Assembly (NCBI GenBank): GCA_004298465.1
Contig: SCRT01000018.1
Coordinates: forward strand, 310,001 to 374,000
From: Nevskiaceae bacterium
GTDB taxonomy: Bacteria; Pseudomonadota; Gammaproteobacteria; Nevskiales; Nevskiaceae
Reading direction: 5' to 3'
DNA length: 64,000 nucleotides
The position numbers were made by a program, and so were the translations under genes. Shown here in pieces: positions 1 through 9,378 of the stretch (the stretch's first letter is position 1; each line of letters starts with the position of its first letter). The notes beneath the pieces were generated by a model, which worked only from the letters and a program-made list of their open reading frames with translations, had not been told where the DNA came from and did no database searches.

Positions 1-503
1 CAGCGCGACTGTGGGCGCGGATGGACCGGCGGCAGGAACACTGGCAGCACGAGATGCAGCAGAAACTGCACGCCCGCCGGCTCGCCCGGCGATGCACTGC
101 CTGCCACAGACTGCTGTGGTGGAACCTGCGCGATGAACAGACGGAACGCCTGTTCCACATTTCCCGCCTGCGCCGGCCCGCCGGAAAACCCTACGCGGAC
201 CACCTGCTTGGCCTGTGAGGGGATGCGAAACAGCGCCGGAGTTGCCAGCAGGTTCGGGTCCAGCTGGTAATGGTCGTGCCCATCCGGCTGCGTCCAGCGT
301 TTCACGTCCGCCTGGATCACCCACGGATGATCGTCACGGTTCGTGACGATGACCGACGTCGCCTGTTCGCCGGGCTGCAGCGTAAGCGACAACGGGGCTA
401 CTGCAAGACCGGCAGCCTGCGCCAGCCCGGCGACAAGCAATCCACAGAAAAGAAGCGGCGCCGCGACGAGAAAGCGTCGCGCGGCGCTGGCAGCGCGCGT
501 CAC
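1..503 (-). CDS. Periplasmic pilus chaperone (CsuC/PapD-like), C-terminus beyond window
   Basis: The minus frame reads open from GTG at 503 to the window edge, about 167 codons. It begins with a basic segment and a hydrophobic signal peptide ending near LAGLAQA, followed by an immunoglobulin-like PapD N-domain. Recognisable chaperone motifs are LTLQPGEQATSVIVTN (strand A/B), ALFRIP, KQVVRVGF and FRLFIAQVP, the last being the conserved region before the domain linker. Such chaperones bind fimbrial subunits in the periplasm and hand them to an outer-membrane usher. The start lies 7 bases past the stop of the spore-coat-U subunit gene, the usual subunit-then-chaperone order of Csu-type clusters; an usher gene is expected just outside. 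The GTG start is inferred from position; no strong ribosome site is visible. Confidence 0.8.
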   Translation of the reverse strand, partial: MTRAASAARRFLVAAPLLFCGLLVAGLAQAAGLAVAPLSLTLQPGEQATSVIVTNRDDHPWVIQADVKRWTQPDGHDHYQLDPNLLATPALFRIPSQAKQVVRVGFSGGPAQAGNVEQAFRLFIAQVPPQQSVAGSASPGEPAGVQFLLHLVLPVFLPPVHPRPQSR

Positions 504-510
504 CGCGGGC

Positions 511-1029
511 TCAGTAGGTAACCGTGATGTTGACCGTATCCGTGTAGGCACCGGCAGTCGGCGCCTGGCCGGCTGGAATCGAGCCGTAGACCGTCAGGGT
601 ACCGGGCACGAGAAGCGTTGCCGAGAAGGCAACGGTATCCGTGGTCGGTGTGTTGCCCCAATTCGTGGTGGAGGCTGCGCCGCCGGACGGCTGGAACAGT
701 TGGTAGTTCAGCGTGTCGGTCCCGGCGGTCAGCTTCATCGCGCGCGCCGTCACACTGGTCCCGTTCGTGCCCTTGTCCAGCCCGACACTGCCGCTGGCCG
801 CCCCGGTGCAGGTGACGATGATGCTGGTGCTGCCTGTGGTGGCCGTCGCCAGGCTCGGATCGTAGTTGCCGAACGCCAGCGTGGCCGGCGCCACGGTGCA
901 GGAGCTGAGCACGGTCGCCGTCACCGTCAGCGTGCTGGTCGCCGTGGCGGCAGACACCGCCGCCGGTACTGCAAACATCAGAATTGCAGCGACGAATCCG
1001 GCCTTGCCAGTCTCGATCACGTGTTTCAT
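511..1029 (-). CDS. Spore coat protein U domain (SCPU/CsuA-B-like) fimbrial subunit
   Basis: 172 residues with an N-terminal signal peptide (cleavage near residue 27, PAAVSAA), then a beta-rich, Thr/Ser/Ala-rich domain with paired cysteines (SSCTV and VTCTG), LAFGNYDP, and a C-terminal ITVTY ending on an aromatic residue as chaperone-usher subunits do. This matches the SCPU family of secreted pilus subunits. The start is backed by CAGGAG about 9 bases upstream of ATG, and a GATAAT hexamer near 1094-1099 (minus strand) could be its -10, without a good -35. The chaperone gene follows directly. It probably forms the shaft or a minor part of an archaic chaperone-usher pilus used for adhesion. Confidence 0.85.
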   Translation of the reverse strand: MKHVIETGKAGFVAAILMFAVPAAVSAATATSTLTVTATVLSSCTVAPATLAFGNYDPSLATATTGSTSIIVTCTGAASGSVGLDKGTNGTSVTARAMKLTAGTDTLNYQLFQPSGGAASTTNWGNTPTTDTVAFSATLLVPGTLTVYGSIPAGQAPTAGAYTDTVNITVTY

Positions 1030-1272
1030 TGAGCTTTACTCCTGAGTAGCTGCTTGTGAAGAACCCTCTGTGTGGTTCTGCGTGCAGGCATTATCAGATG
1101 AAGTTTGCGGCACATCCAGCGATCGGTACGCCGTTGGTCGCCACTGGCCGACCCTACGGCGGAATCAGGATGCGTAACAGGAGTTCGAACCCGCGGCCCG
1201 AGGCTGCTGCACCCGTGTTTTCCTGCAACGAAGGCCCGGCACCGAACGCCTACCAGCCCAGCGCCAGCGTCT

Positions 1273-2493
1273 TCAGCCTGCCAGCTCGCGGCATGTTGCA
1301 TCCAGCCGTGCCAGCCCTTCGTCCAGGTCGGCGTCGGGAATGATGAGCGATGGTGCGAAACGCACCACGTTCGGCCCCGCAATCAGGCACCACAGGCCGT
1401 GCTTCAGGGCGGCGGCCATCACTTCGCGGGCGCGGCCCTGCCAGGCCGGCGCCATCGGTGCGCCGATCAACAGGCCCATGCCGCGGGCAGGAGCGAACAG
1501 GCCATGGCGGGCGCCGATGGCATCGATGCCGGCACGCAGCTTGGTGCTGCGCTCGACCACGCCGTGCAGCACTTCCGGCGTGTTGATGATTTCCAGTGCC
1601 GCGAGTGAAACGGCACAGGCCAGCGGGTTGCCGCCGTAAGTGGAACCGTGGGCGCCGACCGTCATCCGCTTTGCCGCACGCTGCGTGCACAGCATGGCGG
1701 CGATCGGGAAACCACCGCCCAGGGCTTTCGCGCTCGTCATCACGTCCGGTGCCACGCCGTAGTGCTGATAGGCATAGAGCTTGCCGGTACGGCCGAAGCC
1801 GCATTGCACTTCGTCGTAGATCAGCAGGGCGTCGTGCGCGTCGCAGATGCGGCGTGCCGCTTCGATGTATTCCTGCGTGGCCGGCATGATGCCGCCCTCG
1901 CCCTGCACCGGCTCCAGCACCACGGCGCAGGTGCGGTTGGTCACGGCGCGTTCCAGCGCCGCCGGGTCGTTGAAGGCTACGTGGGTGATGCCCGCCGGCA
2001 AAGGTTCGTAGCCGTGTGTGTACTTTTCCTGCCCGCCCACGCTCACGGTGAAGAGCGTGCGCCCGTGGAAGGAGTTGTAGCAGGACACGATTTCGTCCTT
2101 GCCAGGGGCTATGCCATGCCCGTGCAGGCGCGCCAGCTTGAACGCGATCTCGTTCGCCTCGCCGCCGGAATTGCAGAAGAACACACGGTCGGCGAACGTG
2201 GCGGCGACGAGTTCACGCGCGAGACGCAGCGCCGGCTCGGTCGTCATCACGTTCGACACGTGCCATAACTTGTGCGCCTGCGCTTCCAGCGCCGCCACCA
2301 ACGCCGGATGGCAGTGGCCCAGCCCGCACACGGCGATGCCGCCGGCGAAATCCAGGTAGTCGCGCCCGGCCTGGTCCCAGATGCGCGAACCCGCGCCGCG
2401 GACCGGAATCACATCCGGTGGCGCGTAGGTCTGGAGCATGACCTCATCGAACAAGGCACGCGTGACGGGTTCAGCGATCTGCACGGCATCCAT
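1273..2493 (-). CDS. argD: Acetylornithine aminotransferase (class III PLP)
   Basis: A 406-residue class III aminotransferase that interconverts N-acetylglutamate semialdehyde and N-acetylornithine in arginine synthesis; many bacterial ArgD proteins also act on succinyl-diaminopimelate. Seen in the protein: NSGGEAN (108-114), SFHGRT (141-146), the PLP-ring Asp in YDEVQ (D227) and the Schiff-base Lys in TSAKALGGG (K256). Length is normal for the family. It is a single gene, flanked downstream by 240 bases that hold nothing recognisable before the fimbrial subunit promoter, and upstream by an unrelated lipoprotein gene on the same strand. No ARG-box was recognised. Confidence 0.93.
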   Translation of the reverse strand: MDAVQIAEPVTRALFDEVMLQTYAPPDVIPVRGAGSRIWDQAGRDYLDFAGGIAVCGLGHCHPALVAALEAQAHKLWHVSNVMTTEPALRLARELVAATFADRVFFCNSGGEANEIAFKLARLHGHGIAPGKDEIVSCYNSFHGRTLFTVSVGGQEKYTHGYEPLPAGITHVAFNDPAALERAVTNRTCAVVLEPVQGEGGIMPATQEYIEAARRICDAHDALLIYDEVQCGFGRTGKLYAYQHYGVAPDVMTSAKALGGGFPIAAMLCTQRAAKRMTVGAHGSTYGGNPLACAVSLAALEIINTPEVLHGVVERSTKLRAGIDAIGARHGLFAPARGMGLLIGAPMAPAWQGRAREVMAAALKHGLWCLIAGPNVVRFAPSLIIPDADLDEGLARLDATCRELAG

Positions 2494-2547
2494 CCACAGG
2501 CAGGCACCGGCAACCGCGCCGGCGCGCGATCTTAACGCACCACGGCT

Positions 2548-2916
2548 TCAGTCATCCGTATCCTGCACACCGTTGGCATCGCAGGCGTCCATGACCACAC
2601 CATCGGACTTCCAGCCTTTCGCCTGCTTTTCGAACACGTAGCCTACCGAGCCACTGCAGCCAGGGTAGATCAGTCCGCTCTTGTACTGGCAGCCCATGAC
2701 TTTGTCATCGCCCTTGTGCAGCCAGATCAAGTCGCGGGTATCGGTCACGCCCTCTAAGCCGAGCAATTCGCCCGCGTTGGCCGGAGCCTGCCCGGAAAGC
2801 TGCCAGCCGGGACCGGCAATCGTCTTGCAGCTCGACGTGGTTGCACACCCGCCCAAACCTGCCAAGGCCCCTCCGATGGCAAGCAGCAAAACGCAACGAG
2901 ACGGAAGCAATGGCAC
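2548..2916 (-). CDS. Small lipoprotein of unknown function
   Basis: 122 residues from a GTG start. A hydrophobic leader ends in the lipobox LAGLGGC with Cys24 as the predicted lipidation site, so the mature protein should be membrane-anchored in the envelope. The mature part contains four further cysteines (SSCKT, GCQY, PGCSG, DACDA), probably two disulfides, and repeated short Gly/Asp turns. I do not recognise the family. It is separated by 54 bases from argD on the same strand and may be cotranscribed, but the content suggests no link with arginine synthesis. Confidence 0.65.
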   Translation of the reverse strand: MPLLPSRCVLLLAIGGALAGLGGCATTSSCKTIAGPGWQLSGQAPANAGELLGLEGVTDTRDLIWLHKGDDKVMGCQYKSGLIYPGCSGSVGYVFEKQAKGWKSDGVVMDACDANGVQDTDD

Positions 2917-3064
2917 GGATCACCCACTGGAAGATTTTGATGGGATGCACCTTAGCACCCGTGCGCCGGGGGTGTCGGACTACGACGGGAAGCCGGGGCT
3001 GCGACCATTTATCTACTGTCGTGCGCCGTCTGGCAGACGGCACCCCCCGGCACAAGGCGCTCCC

Positions 3065-3070
3065 TATAAT
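3065..3070 (+). promoter_or_regulatory. Candidate -10 box of the minor pilin operon
   Basis: A perfect TATAAT lies 31 bases before the fimT start. No TTGACA-like hexamer stands 16-18 bases upstream (that stretch is C-rich), so an activator may be needed or the match may be chance. Transcription from it would begin just inside the possible alternative ATG at 3069, which favours the fimT start at 3102. Confidence 0.4.
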
Positions 3071-3101
3071 GCAGAAAGGCCCCAGGGACGATAAACGCAC
3101 C

Positions 3102-3680
3102 ATGTCTTCTTGCAGCGAGCAACCCCCGTGCTGCATATTGCGGCCTTGGGGTTTCACCTTGATGGAACTGCTGATCACGCTCGCGGTAAGCGCCGTGCTG
3201 CTCGCGATCGCAGTGCCCAGCTTCAGGGAAATCATGACGGCCAACCGCCTTGCCACCGCTGCGAACGAATTCGTGAGCGCGCTCCATGAAGCGCGTGCGC
3301 AGGCCATCCGCGGCGGCCAGGGCGCCGTGTTCTGCGGCACTGCCAACCCGGCCGGCTGGCCCTGCGGCTCCGCAGCGCCAGGTGCGGTATACGTCATGCA
3401 GAACGGCGCGTATGGGGCCACGCCTCTCATCGCAGCCTCCGCACTTCCCCCGACACTCCAGGTGGGGGCTGCTGGCGTGACAGCGATCCGCTACGGCGGA
3501 GACGGCATCGCCCGAACGGCTGCCAGCGATGCTCCCTATTCCGGGCTGGTGGCAGAAATCCAGGCACCGAGCGCCGGCAGCACCGGCTATCGCTGCCTCT
3601 ATCTCGTAACCGGCAGCACCGTCAACACCTGCACATCGTCCTCAAGCTGCCCTGCCAATGCACCGGCCACCTGCCAATAG
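3102..3680 (+). CDS. fimT: Type IV pilus minor pilin FimT/GspH family
   Basis: 192 residues. A short leader is followed by the class III prepilin cleavage motif G-FTLMELL with Glu at mature position 5 and the hydrophobic helix TLAVSAVLLAIAVPSF, then a GspH/FimT-type globular domain with paired cysteines at the C-terminal end. FimT is a pseudopilin that primes pilus assembly and, in some relatives, binds DNA. It is the first gene of the set fimT-pilV-pilW-pilX-pilY1-pilE. The ATG at 3102 is chosen over in-frame upstream ATGs because a TATAAT lies at 3065 and AGGGA precedes it; the stop overlaps the beginning of the longest possible pilV frame. Confidence 0.88.
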   Translation: MSSCSEQPPCCILRPWGFTLMELLITLAVSAVLLAIAVPSFREIMTANRLATAANEFVSALHEARAQAIRGGQGAVFCGTANPAGWPCGSAAPGAVYVMQNGAYGATPLIAASALPPTLQVGAAGVTAIRYGGDGIARTAASDAPYSGLVAEIQAPSAGSTGYRCLYLVTGSTVNTCTSSSSCPANAPATCQ

Positions 3681-3717
3681 TCCTCGCCACTGTCGGGCGG
3701 GTGTGGAACCGGCGGGC

Positions 3718-4194
3718 ATGAAACCGTTTCCGCACATGGGCCACCGACAGCGCGGCGCGGGCCTGATCGAGATTCTCATCGCCGTCCTGGTGCTGGCCAT
3801 CGGCATTCTCGGCATCGCCGGGCTGCAGACCCGCGCGCTGGTCGGCGCTGGCGACTCCATGGGTCGCTCGATGGCCACCGTCGCGCTGTACTCGATCGTG
3901 GACGCGATGACGGCGGACGTCGCCAATGCCCGTGGCGGTGCATACAACGGCCAGGTGGCCGCCAATGCCTGCCCGCCCGCGACCGGCGCGACGTTCGCAG
4001 CATCCCAGCTTGGCTTGTGGTGTACCGCGCTCCAGACCAACCTGGGGGCCGACGCCACCACCACCGGCAATATCGAATGCTCGTCGACCGGCGCCTGCAC
4101 GGTCACCATCAACTGGGTGGACGCACACACCGAAGCGGCTGCCACCAGCGCGCAGACGCTCACCACGAACGTCCAGCTTGAGGATGGCACATGA
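3718..4194 (+). CDS. pilV: Type IV pilus minor pilin PilV
   Basis: About 158 residues. A basic leader (MKPFPHMGHRQRGAG) precedes the prepilin cleavage site GAG-LIEILIAVLVLAIG, with Glu at the conserved position and the LGIAGLQ segment typical of PilV. The globular part carries cysteines and ends in a short Thr/Ala-rich tail. PilV sits in the tip complex that starts pilus polymerisation. The ATG at 3718 gives a leader of ordinary length; an earlier ATG at 3658 would overlap fimT by 23 bases and add an unlikely proline-rich extension. The stop overlaps the pilW start as ATGA. Confidence 0.88.
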   Translation: MKPFPHMGHRQRGAGLIEILIAVLVLAIGILGIAGLQTRALVGAGDSMGRSMATVALYSIVDAMTADVANARGGAYNGQVAANACPPATGATFAASQLGLWCTALQTNLGADATTTGNIECSSTGACTVTINWVDAHTEAAATSAQTLTTNVQLEDGT

Positions 4195-5108
4195 CCCTGC
4201 CGTGCGCCTACGCTTCACCTGCCCGCCAGCGTGGGGTGGGCCTGGTTGAAACCATGATCGCACTGGTGCTGGGCCTCGTCGTCATCGGCGCCGCAACCTC
4301 GATCTATCTATCCAACAAGCAGGCCTACATCACGAACGATGCGCTCGCGGAAGTCCAGGACAACGCCCGCATCGCGTACGAACTGCTGGCGCGGGACATC
4401 CGGCAGGCGGGCGCTACGGGGTGTGGCGACCTGCTGAAGATGTTGCCAGATGACACCAGTCACTGGTATCAGGATTTCAGCGGCAGCAGCTACGGCCTCC
4501 ACGGTTTCAGCGACGTCGGCACCGATACCGCTGTCGCGGGCGGTGTCGCAGGCACGAATTCCCTGCGGGTCATCGGCGTTTCGACATGGTCGGGGACCGT
4601 GAATACCGTCAACTCCGCGACGAGTTTCACGCTCACCGAGAGCGGGCTGAATTTCAACGTCGGCGATCTACTCGTGGTGTGCGAGCCGGACCACATCTCA
4701 CTTGCACAGGCCACGGGTTATGTATCACCCACACTCGGTCTTACAGGGACGTTACTCAACACGTTTCATCCGAATGCGCTCGTTTCAAGACTGGCGGCCA
4801 GCGACTGGTACATCGGCACGAACCCGCAGGGTACGCGCTCGCTCTACCGCCAGACCCTGACGACAACCGGCGGTGCACCCGCCACCGAAACACAGGAAAT
4901 GGTCCGCAACGTCACCGATATGCAGATCATCTACGGCACGCCAGCGCACAGCAACTTCATCTCGGCTGACAGTGTCGCGAACTGGACCACGGTGAATGCC
5001 GTTCACATCGACCTGACACTCTCTGGAACCGCAACTGGCAGCGGCACGGACCAGACCCCGATCACCCGACACCTGACCGGTACCATCACGTTGCGCAACC
5101 GGGTTTGA
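4191..5108 (+). CDS. pilW: Type IV pilus minor pilin PilW
   Basis: 305 residues. Prepilin motif RGVG-LVETMIALVLGLVV with Glu at the conserved position, then the PilW signature region of an extended helix (YLSNKQAYITNDALAEVQDNAR, followed by AYELLARDIRQAGATGCG). The long C-terminal beta domain is typical of PilW. It starts inside the pilV stop (ATGA) and ends 4 bases before pilX, so the two are translationally coupled. PilW joins the minor pilin priming complex with PilV, PilX and PilY1 in the inner membrane and periplasm. Confidence 0.92.
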   Translation: MTLPCAYASPARQRGVGLVETMIALVLGLVVIGAATSIYLSNKQAYITNDALAEVQDNARIAYELLARDIRQAGATGCGDLLKMLPDDTSHWYQDFSGSSYGLHGFSDVGTDTAVAGGVAGTNSLRVIGVSTWSGTVNTVNSATSFTLTESGLNFNVGDLLVVCEPDHISLAQATGYVSPTLGLTGTLLNTFHPNALVSRLAASDWYIGTNPQGTRSLYRQTLTTTGGAPATETQEMVRNVTDMQIIYGTPAHSNFISADSVANWTTVNAVHIDLTLSGTATGSGTDQTPITRHLTGTITLRNRV

Positions 5109-5112
5109 TGCC

Positions 5113-5712
5113 ATGAAAAACCACGGGATCACGGGAAACACGAGGGCGAGCGAACCCATCCAGCGCGGCATTGCCCTGGCTGCGGCACTCATCCTCCTCG
5201 TCGTCATCACGCTCGTCGGGCTCGGCGCGATCCGCGCCACGACCACACAGCAGCGCATGAGCGGCAACTTCCAGGATCGCCAGCTTTCCTTCCAGGGCAC
5301 GGAAAGTGCACTGCAGGCAGCTGCCGATGTGGTGCGCGGCGTCGGCGTTGACACCAACGGCCAGCTCGTCACCGGCACCACCGGCATCATGGACTGCACC
5401 CAGGCGACGCAGACCTGCATGATGAATCCCTTCATGCAGCCCGCTGCCAGCGTCACCTCCTTTATCCAGAATGCGCCGGCGATCAACGGCATGCAGCCGC
5501 AATACGTCATCCAGTACCTTGGCAAGTTTGCCGACGCCGACACCAATGGCAGCACGGCAACAGGCTACGAGCACACGGTCAATGCGCAGCAGATCGACCT
5601 GCAGGTCCACTCCAACACCAGTCCCTACTTCCGCATCACCGCACGCAGCAGCGACCCCGCCACGAACGGCCAGCGCGCGACTTCAACCTTGCAGGCCTAC
5701 TACAAGCAATGA
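5113..5712 (+). CDS. pilX: Type IV pilus assembly protein PilX
   Basis: 199 residues. A basic leader with QRG-IALAAALILLVVITLVG resembles a prepilin-like membrane helix (PilX proteins often have IALAAALILL and lack a standard Glu5), followed by the family motif IRATTTQQRMSGNFQDRQLSFQGTESAL, here recognised as IRATTTQQRMSGN and AFQ-like FQGTESAL. The C-terminal part ends in a Tyr-Lys-rich YYKQ. PilX is a minor pilin of the tip complex. It lies between pilW and pilY1 with gaps of 4 and 25 bases. Confidence 0.9.
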   Translation: MKNHGITGNTRASEPIQRGIALAAALILLVVITLVGLGAIRATTTQQRMSGNFQDRQLSFQGTESALQAAADVVRGVGVDTNGQLVTGTTGIMDCTQATQTCMMNPFMQPAASVTSFIQNAPAINGMQPQYVIQYLGKFADADTNGSTATGYEHTVNAQQIDLQVHSNTSPYFRITARSSDPATNGQRATSTLQAYYKQ

Positions 5713-5737
5713 GTTGGTTCGTACAGGGAGCATTGTC

Positions 5738-8700
5738 ATGAAGATACGATCGAGTCCGTACCTGCTGTCTCTGATCCCGCTGATCGTGGCGGTCACGTTG
5801 TCCATCCCCGGCACCGCTGCAGCCCAGACCGGCAATCCTGTCGTCGACCAGATCCCGCTGACGGTGCAGAACCCGCCGCCGCCGAACATCATGCTGATGC
5901 TCGACGATTCCGGGTCGATGGCGTGGGATTACATGCCGGACTGGAACTACATCGGCCATTGCACCGGCAGCTCGACTTGCAACCCGACCCTGGACGAACT
6001 GCGCAATGCGGAAACGAACGGCACGTACTACAACCCCGGCGTGATCTACCTGCCGCCGCCGACGGCAACGGGCAGCAGCTATCCGGCCTCGGGAACGGAT
6101 GCAACAAATCCCATGGCAACGGCGTGGCGGGATGGCTTCAACACCGGCCAGGGCACGGTTGACATCACGGCCTTCAAGGGAGGCTTTGTCTACTATGAGA
6201 AATCGAACCCGGTAACGATCCCGACGACGTACCCATCAGTGCTGGGTTGCCACTCCGGAGACCTGGGCCCCACGAACGGGGTGTGTTCGGTTCCCGCTTT
6301 TGAGGTCTATCCGGCGCAGACCAATGGAAATAGCGGCAAATACAAATGTAACAAGGGCGACCAGTTGCTATCCGATGGGCGGACTTGCCGCCATGACACG
6401 GGCGGTGTCGCCTCGACTTATGCTCCCGATACCCCCACCTGCCCCCAGGGTGGCACCTACACCGGCTCTGGCACTTGTACCAGCGATGGTACATATACCG
6501 CACAATGGTTCATCTACATGGCGCGCGACAGCAGTGGACTGTTGCAGAAATACTACGTCGGCAAGCAGGCGCAGGACTGCAGCGCGGATGTCCTGCCCAG
6601 CGGGGTGAACACGGCGAACTGCAGTTACGCACTCTCCGACCAGCAGAACGTCGCAAACTGGTTTTCCTATTACCGGACCCGCATCCTGATGGCGAAAAGC
6701 GGATTGATGAACGCTTTCACCAATTTGTCTCCAACAGCCCGTTTTGGCTTCGGATCGATCAATGGAACGAACAACGGAAGCCTGCCCTCCCCAACCGTGA
6801 CGTTCAATTCGGACCTGCTGGCCCAGGTTCAGGCTTTCGGCAGCGCCTCGGCGGGCGGGCAGCGCACGAACTTCTGGAGTTGGCTGGCAGGCATCAACCC
6901 TGGAAACAGTACGCCGCTGCGCAGGGCGCTGGATGCGGTAGGCCAGTACTACAGTTCGCTGCAGCCTTGGATAGACTCCACCAACAGCCAGCCACTGGCC
7001 TGCCGCCAGTCCTACACGATTCTTACCACGGATGGTTTCTGGAACGGAACCAGCGTCAATACCGGCAATGTCGACGGCGCCTCTGCCCCTCGGGTAAACG
7101 GCCCGAACAATCAGACCTATCTGTACACGCCCAAACCACCCTATAGCGACAGTCAGTCGGACACCCTCGCGGATGTGGCGATGGAATACTGGGTAAAGGA
7201 TCTGCGCAGCGATATTCCCAACGAAGTGGGAACCAGCCAGGAAGACCCGGCTTTCTGGCAACACATGACGACGTTCACCGTCGGGCTGGGTTTTACGCCG
7301 ACGGGCATTTCACCCGCTGGAACCACGGTCGATCAGATCTTTGGCTGGGCCTTGAACGGCGGGACGCCGTCGAACTTCAGTTGGCCGGTCCCCCAATCCG
7401 ACAGCATCAACAACATCGCGGACCTTGCGCACGCGGCCTTGAACGGCCACGGCGGATTCTATTCCGCAACGAATCCAACGGCTTTCGCGGCCGGTATCTT
7501 CGATGCGCTGCGCCGCGTGCAGGAACGCGTCGGCACCGGCGCCAGCCTTGCGGCGAACAGCACGGAACTGAATACTGACACGACGACGTTCCAGGCGTTC
7601 TACCGCACCGGGTCGTGGACCGGCGACCTCAAGGCCTTTGCCGTCCAGGTGGCCGGCAGCACCGGCACAGCGGCCTTCGGCGCCATGAAATGGCAGGCCT
7701 CCACGCAGCTCCCGGACTGGACGCAGCGCGCCATCTACACCTGCAACCCCTGCAACGGGTCGGGCGCCGGGGCCGTCGCGTTCCAGCTGGGCAACCTGTC
7801 GGCCGCGCAAAAGACGGCGCTGGGTGCGGATGCGACCACCCAGCAGCAGATCCTGAACTATCTTCGCGGTGACACGAGCCTGAGCACTCTGCAGCCCGGC
7901 GGCGTATATCGCCCGCGTCGCGAACCCGACGGCAGCACGAACCTGCTCGGCGACATCGTCAGTTCCCAGCCGGTGTTCGAGGCCGGGGCAACGCCCGCCA
8001 TCTGGGTGGCCGCGAACGACGGCATGTTGCATGGTTTCAATGCGAATACCGGCGCGGAGATCTATGCCTACCTGCCGAATGCCGTCATCGCGGCAGGTGT
8101 GGCGAATACTGCAAGCCCGAGCTACGGCACCAGCGCCCTGCCCCATCAATACTTCAACGACGGCGAGTTGACGATCGCAAACGTCGGCAGTGCCAGTTCT
8201 CCGCGCCTGATCCTGGTCGGGACGACGGGCCGTGGCCCGGCCCGCGCGGTCTATGCGCTGGACGTGACGAATGCGACGAGTCCGCAGTTCCTGTGGGAAT
8301 ACGCTGGCGGCAATATCGGCCAGATGCAGGGCAAGCCGTTCATTGCAAAAACCGGCACCAACCAGTGGTCGGTGCTGATCGGCAACGGATTCAATTCCAC
8401 GACCGGCACGGCCATGCTCCTGCAGTTCGATGCCCTGACCGGAGTGCTGGCTTCACACGCCACGAGCGGCGATACCGGCAACGGCCTCGCCCCGCCGACA
8501 GGATGGATTCCGGATCTCACGAACGGGATTGCGACCACCGCCTATGCCGGCGACCTGCTCGGCAATGTGTGGTGCTTCCCGTTGTCCACGCCGTCGATGT
8601 GCCCGAACAGCACGAGCACTGCCACCCAGCTCATCTACAAGACCGCAGGGCCGACCGGTACTGCACAGCCGATCACGGGCGGCATGCTGATGGGGCAGGA

Positions 8701-9370
8701 CCCGCAGACGCAGAACATCTGGCTGTTCTTCGGCACCGGGCGCTATCTGGCGCAGGCAGACCTCGCAAACCGCGACGTGCAGAGCTGGTACGGACTGATC
8801 GTGATGAATCCCAACGACGCAACCGCCGCGCACGTTACATCCAGCAGCACACGCGCGAACCTGACCCAGCGCGCCATCACCGCCGAGGCCGCCGCTGGCA
8901 GCACGGCGCTAGGCGAACGCACGGTCACGACCGGCAGCAGCCTCAATTCCGGTACGGTAGGGTGGTACATCGATCTCGTCTCCCCGACGAGCGGGGATCA
9001 GGGTGAACGCATGGTGCTGCCCAACCAGTTCCGTGGCAGCCTGCTGATCGGCACCACACGCGTGCCGGTGGCCACCGATCCGTGCCATCCGTCCGGTGCC
9101 GGTTGGGTGATGGCGATCAATCCGTTCACGGGGACGAACCCGGCGGCGCCGTTCTTCGACGTCAACAATGACGGCGTATTCGACGACAAGGACATGCTCA
9201 ACGGCATCCCGGTTGCGGGATTGGGCTTCATGTCGGTACCGAACGCCCCGATCTTCGTTGGCAACACGATGTTGATCAGCTTCGATGATTCCTCGACTTT
9301 TGCCGGGAACACGTCCGGAACCATCGGTAACTTCGGCCGTGTTTCGTGGCGTGAACTCGTCACCCAGTAG
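5738..9370 (+). CDS. pilY1: Type IV pilus tip adhesin/biogenesis factor PilY1
   Basis: 1210 residues with a signal peptide ending near residue 29. The N-terminal half holds a von Willebrand A-like domain whose metal site begins DDSGS (56-60); the C-terminal half is the PilY1 beta-propeller (VAANDGMLHGFNANTG, FFGTGRYL) with a calcium loop near residue 1141 (DVNNDGVFDDKD). PilY1 sits at the pilus tip, promotes extension in a calcium-dependent way and senses surfaces. The ATG at 5738 follows AGGGAG by 7 bases and starts the signal peptide, so the longer upstream reading frame is not used. Its central part (about residues 80-330) is cysteine-rich and less conserved, the variable region expected of an adhesin. 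Confidence 0.95.
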   Translation: MKIRSSPYLLSLIPLIVAVTLSIPGTAAAQTGNPVVDQIPLTVQNPPPPNIMLMLDDSGSMAWDYMPDWNYIGHCTGSSTCNPTLDELRNAETNGTYYNPGVIYLPPPTATGSSYPASGTDATNPMATAWRDGFNTGQGTVDITAFKGGFVYYEKSNPVTIPTTYPSVLGCHSGDLGPTNGVCSVPAFEVYPAQTNGNSGKYKCNKGDQLLSDGRTCRHDTGGVASTYAPDTPTCPQGGTYTGSGTCTSDGTYTAQWFIYMARDSSGLLQKYYVGKQAQDCSADVLPSGVNTANCSYALSDQQNVANWFSYYRTRILMAKSGLMNAFTNLSPTARFGFGSINGTNNGSLPSPTVTFNSDLLAQVQAFGSASAGGQRTNFWSWLAGINPGNSTPLRRALDAVGQYYSSLQPWIDSTNSQPLACRQSYTILTTDGFWNGTSVNTGNVDGASAPRVNGPNNQTYLYTPKPPYSDSQSDTLADVAMEYWVKDLRSDIPNEVGTSQEDPAFWQHMTTFTVGLGFTPTGISPAGTTVDQIFGWALNGGTPSNFSWPVPQSDSINNIADLAHAALNGHGGFYSATNPTAFAAGIFDALRRVQERVGTGASLAANSTELNTDTTTFQAFYRTGSWTGDLKAFAVQVAGSTGTAAFGAMKWQASTQLPDWTQRAIYTCNPCNGSGAGAVAFQLGNLSAAQKTALGADATTQQQILNYLRGDTSLSTLQPGGVYRPRREPDGSTNLLGDIVSSQPVFEAGATPAIWVAANDGMLHGFNANTGAEIYAYLPNAVIAAGVANTASPSYGTSALPHQYFNDGELTIANVGSASSPRLILVGTTGRGPARAVYALDVTNATSPQFLWEYAGGNIGQMQGKPFIAKTGTNQWSVLIGNGFNSTTGTAMLLQFDALTGVLASHATSGDTGNGLAPPTGWIPDLTNGIATTAYAGDLLGNVWCFPLSTPSMCPNSTSTATQLIYKTAGPTGTAQPITGGMLMGQDPQTQNIWLFFGTGRYLAQADLANRDVQSWYGLIVMNPNDATAAHVTSSSTRANLTQRAITAEAAAGSTALGERTVTTGSSLNSGTVGWYIDLVSPTSGDQGERMVLPNQFRGSLLIGTTRVPVATDPCHPSGAGWVMAINPFTGTNPAAPFFDVNNDGVFDDKDMLNGIPVAGLGFMSVPNAPIFVGNTMLISFDDSSTFAGNTSGTIGNFGRVSWRELVTQ

Positions 9371-9378
9371 GAGCAGCC

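Noticed and set aside
1165..1215. tRNA-like sequence GGAGTTCGAACCCGCG before the SCPU gene
   Set aside because: It contains a T-loop-like TTCGAAC, but the flanks do not pair as a T stem and no acceptor or anticodon arm can be built on either strand.
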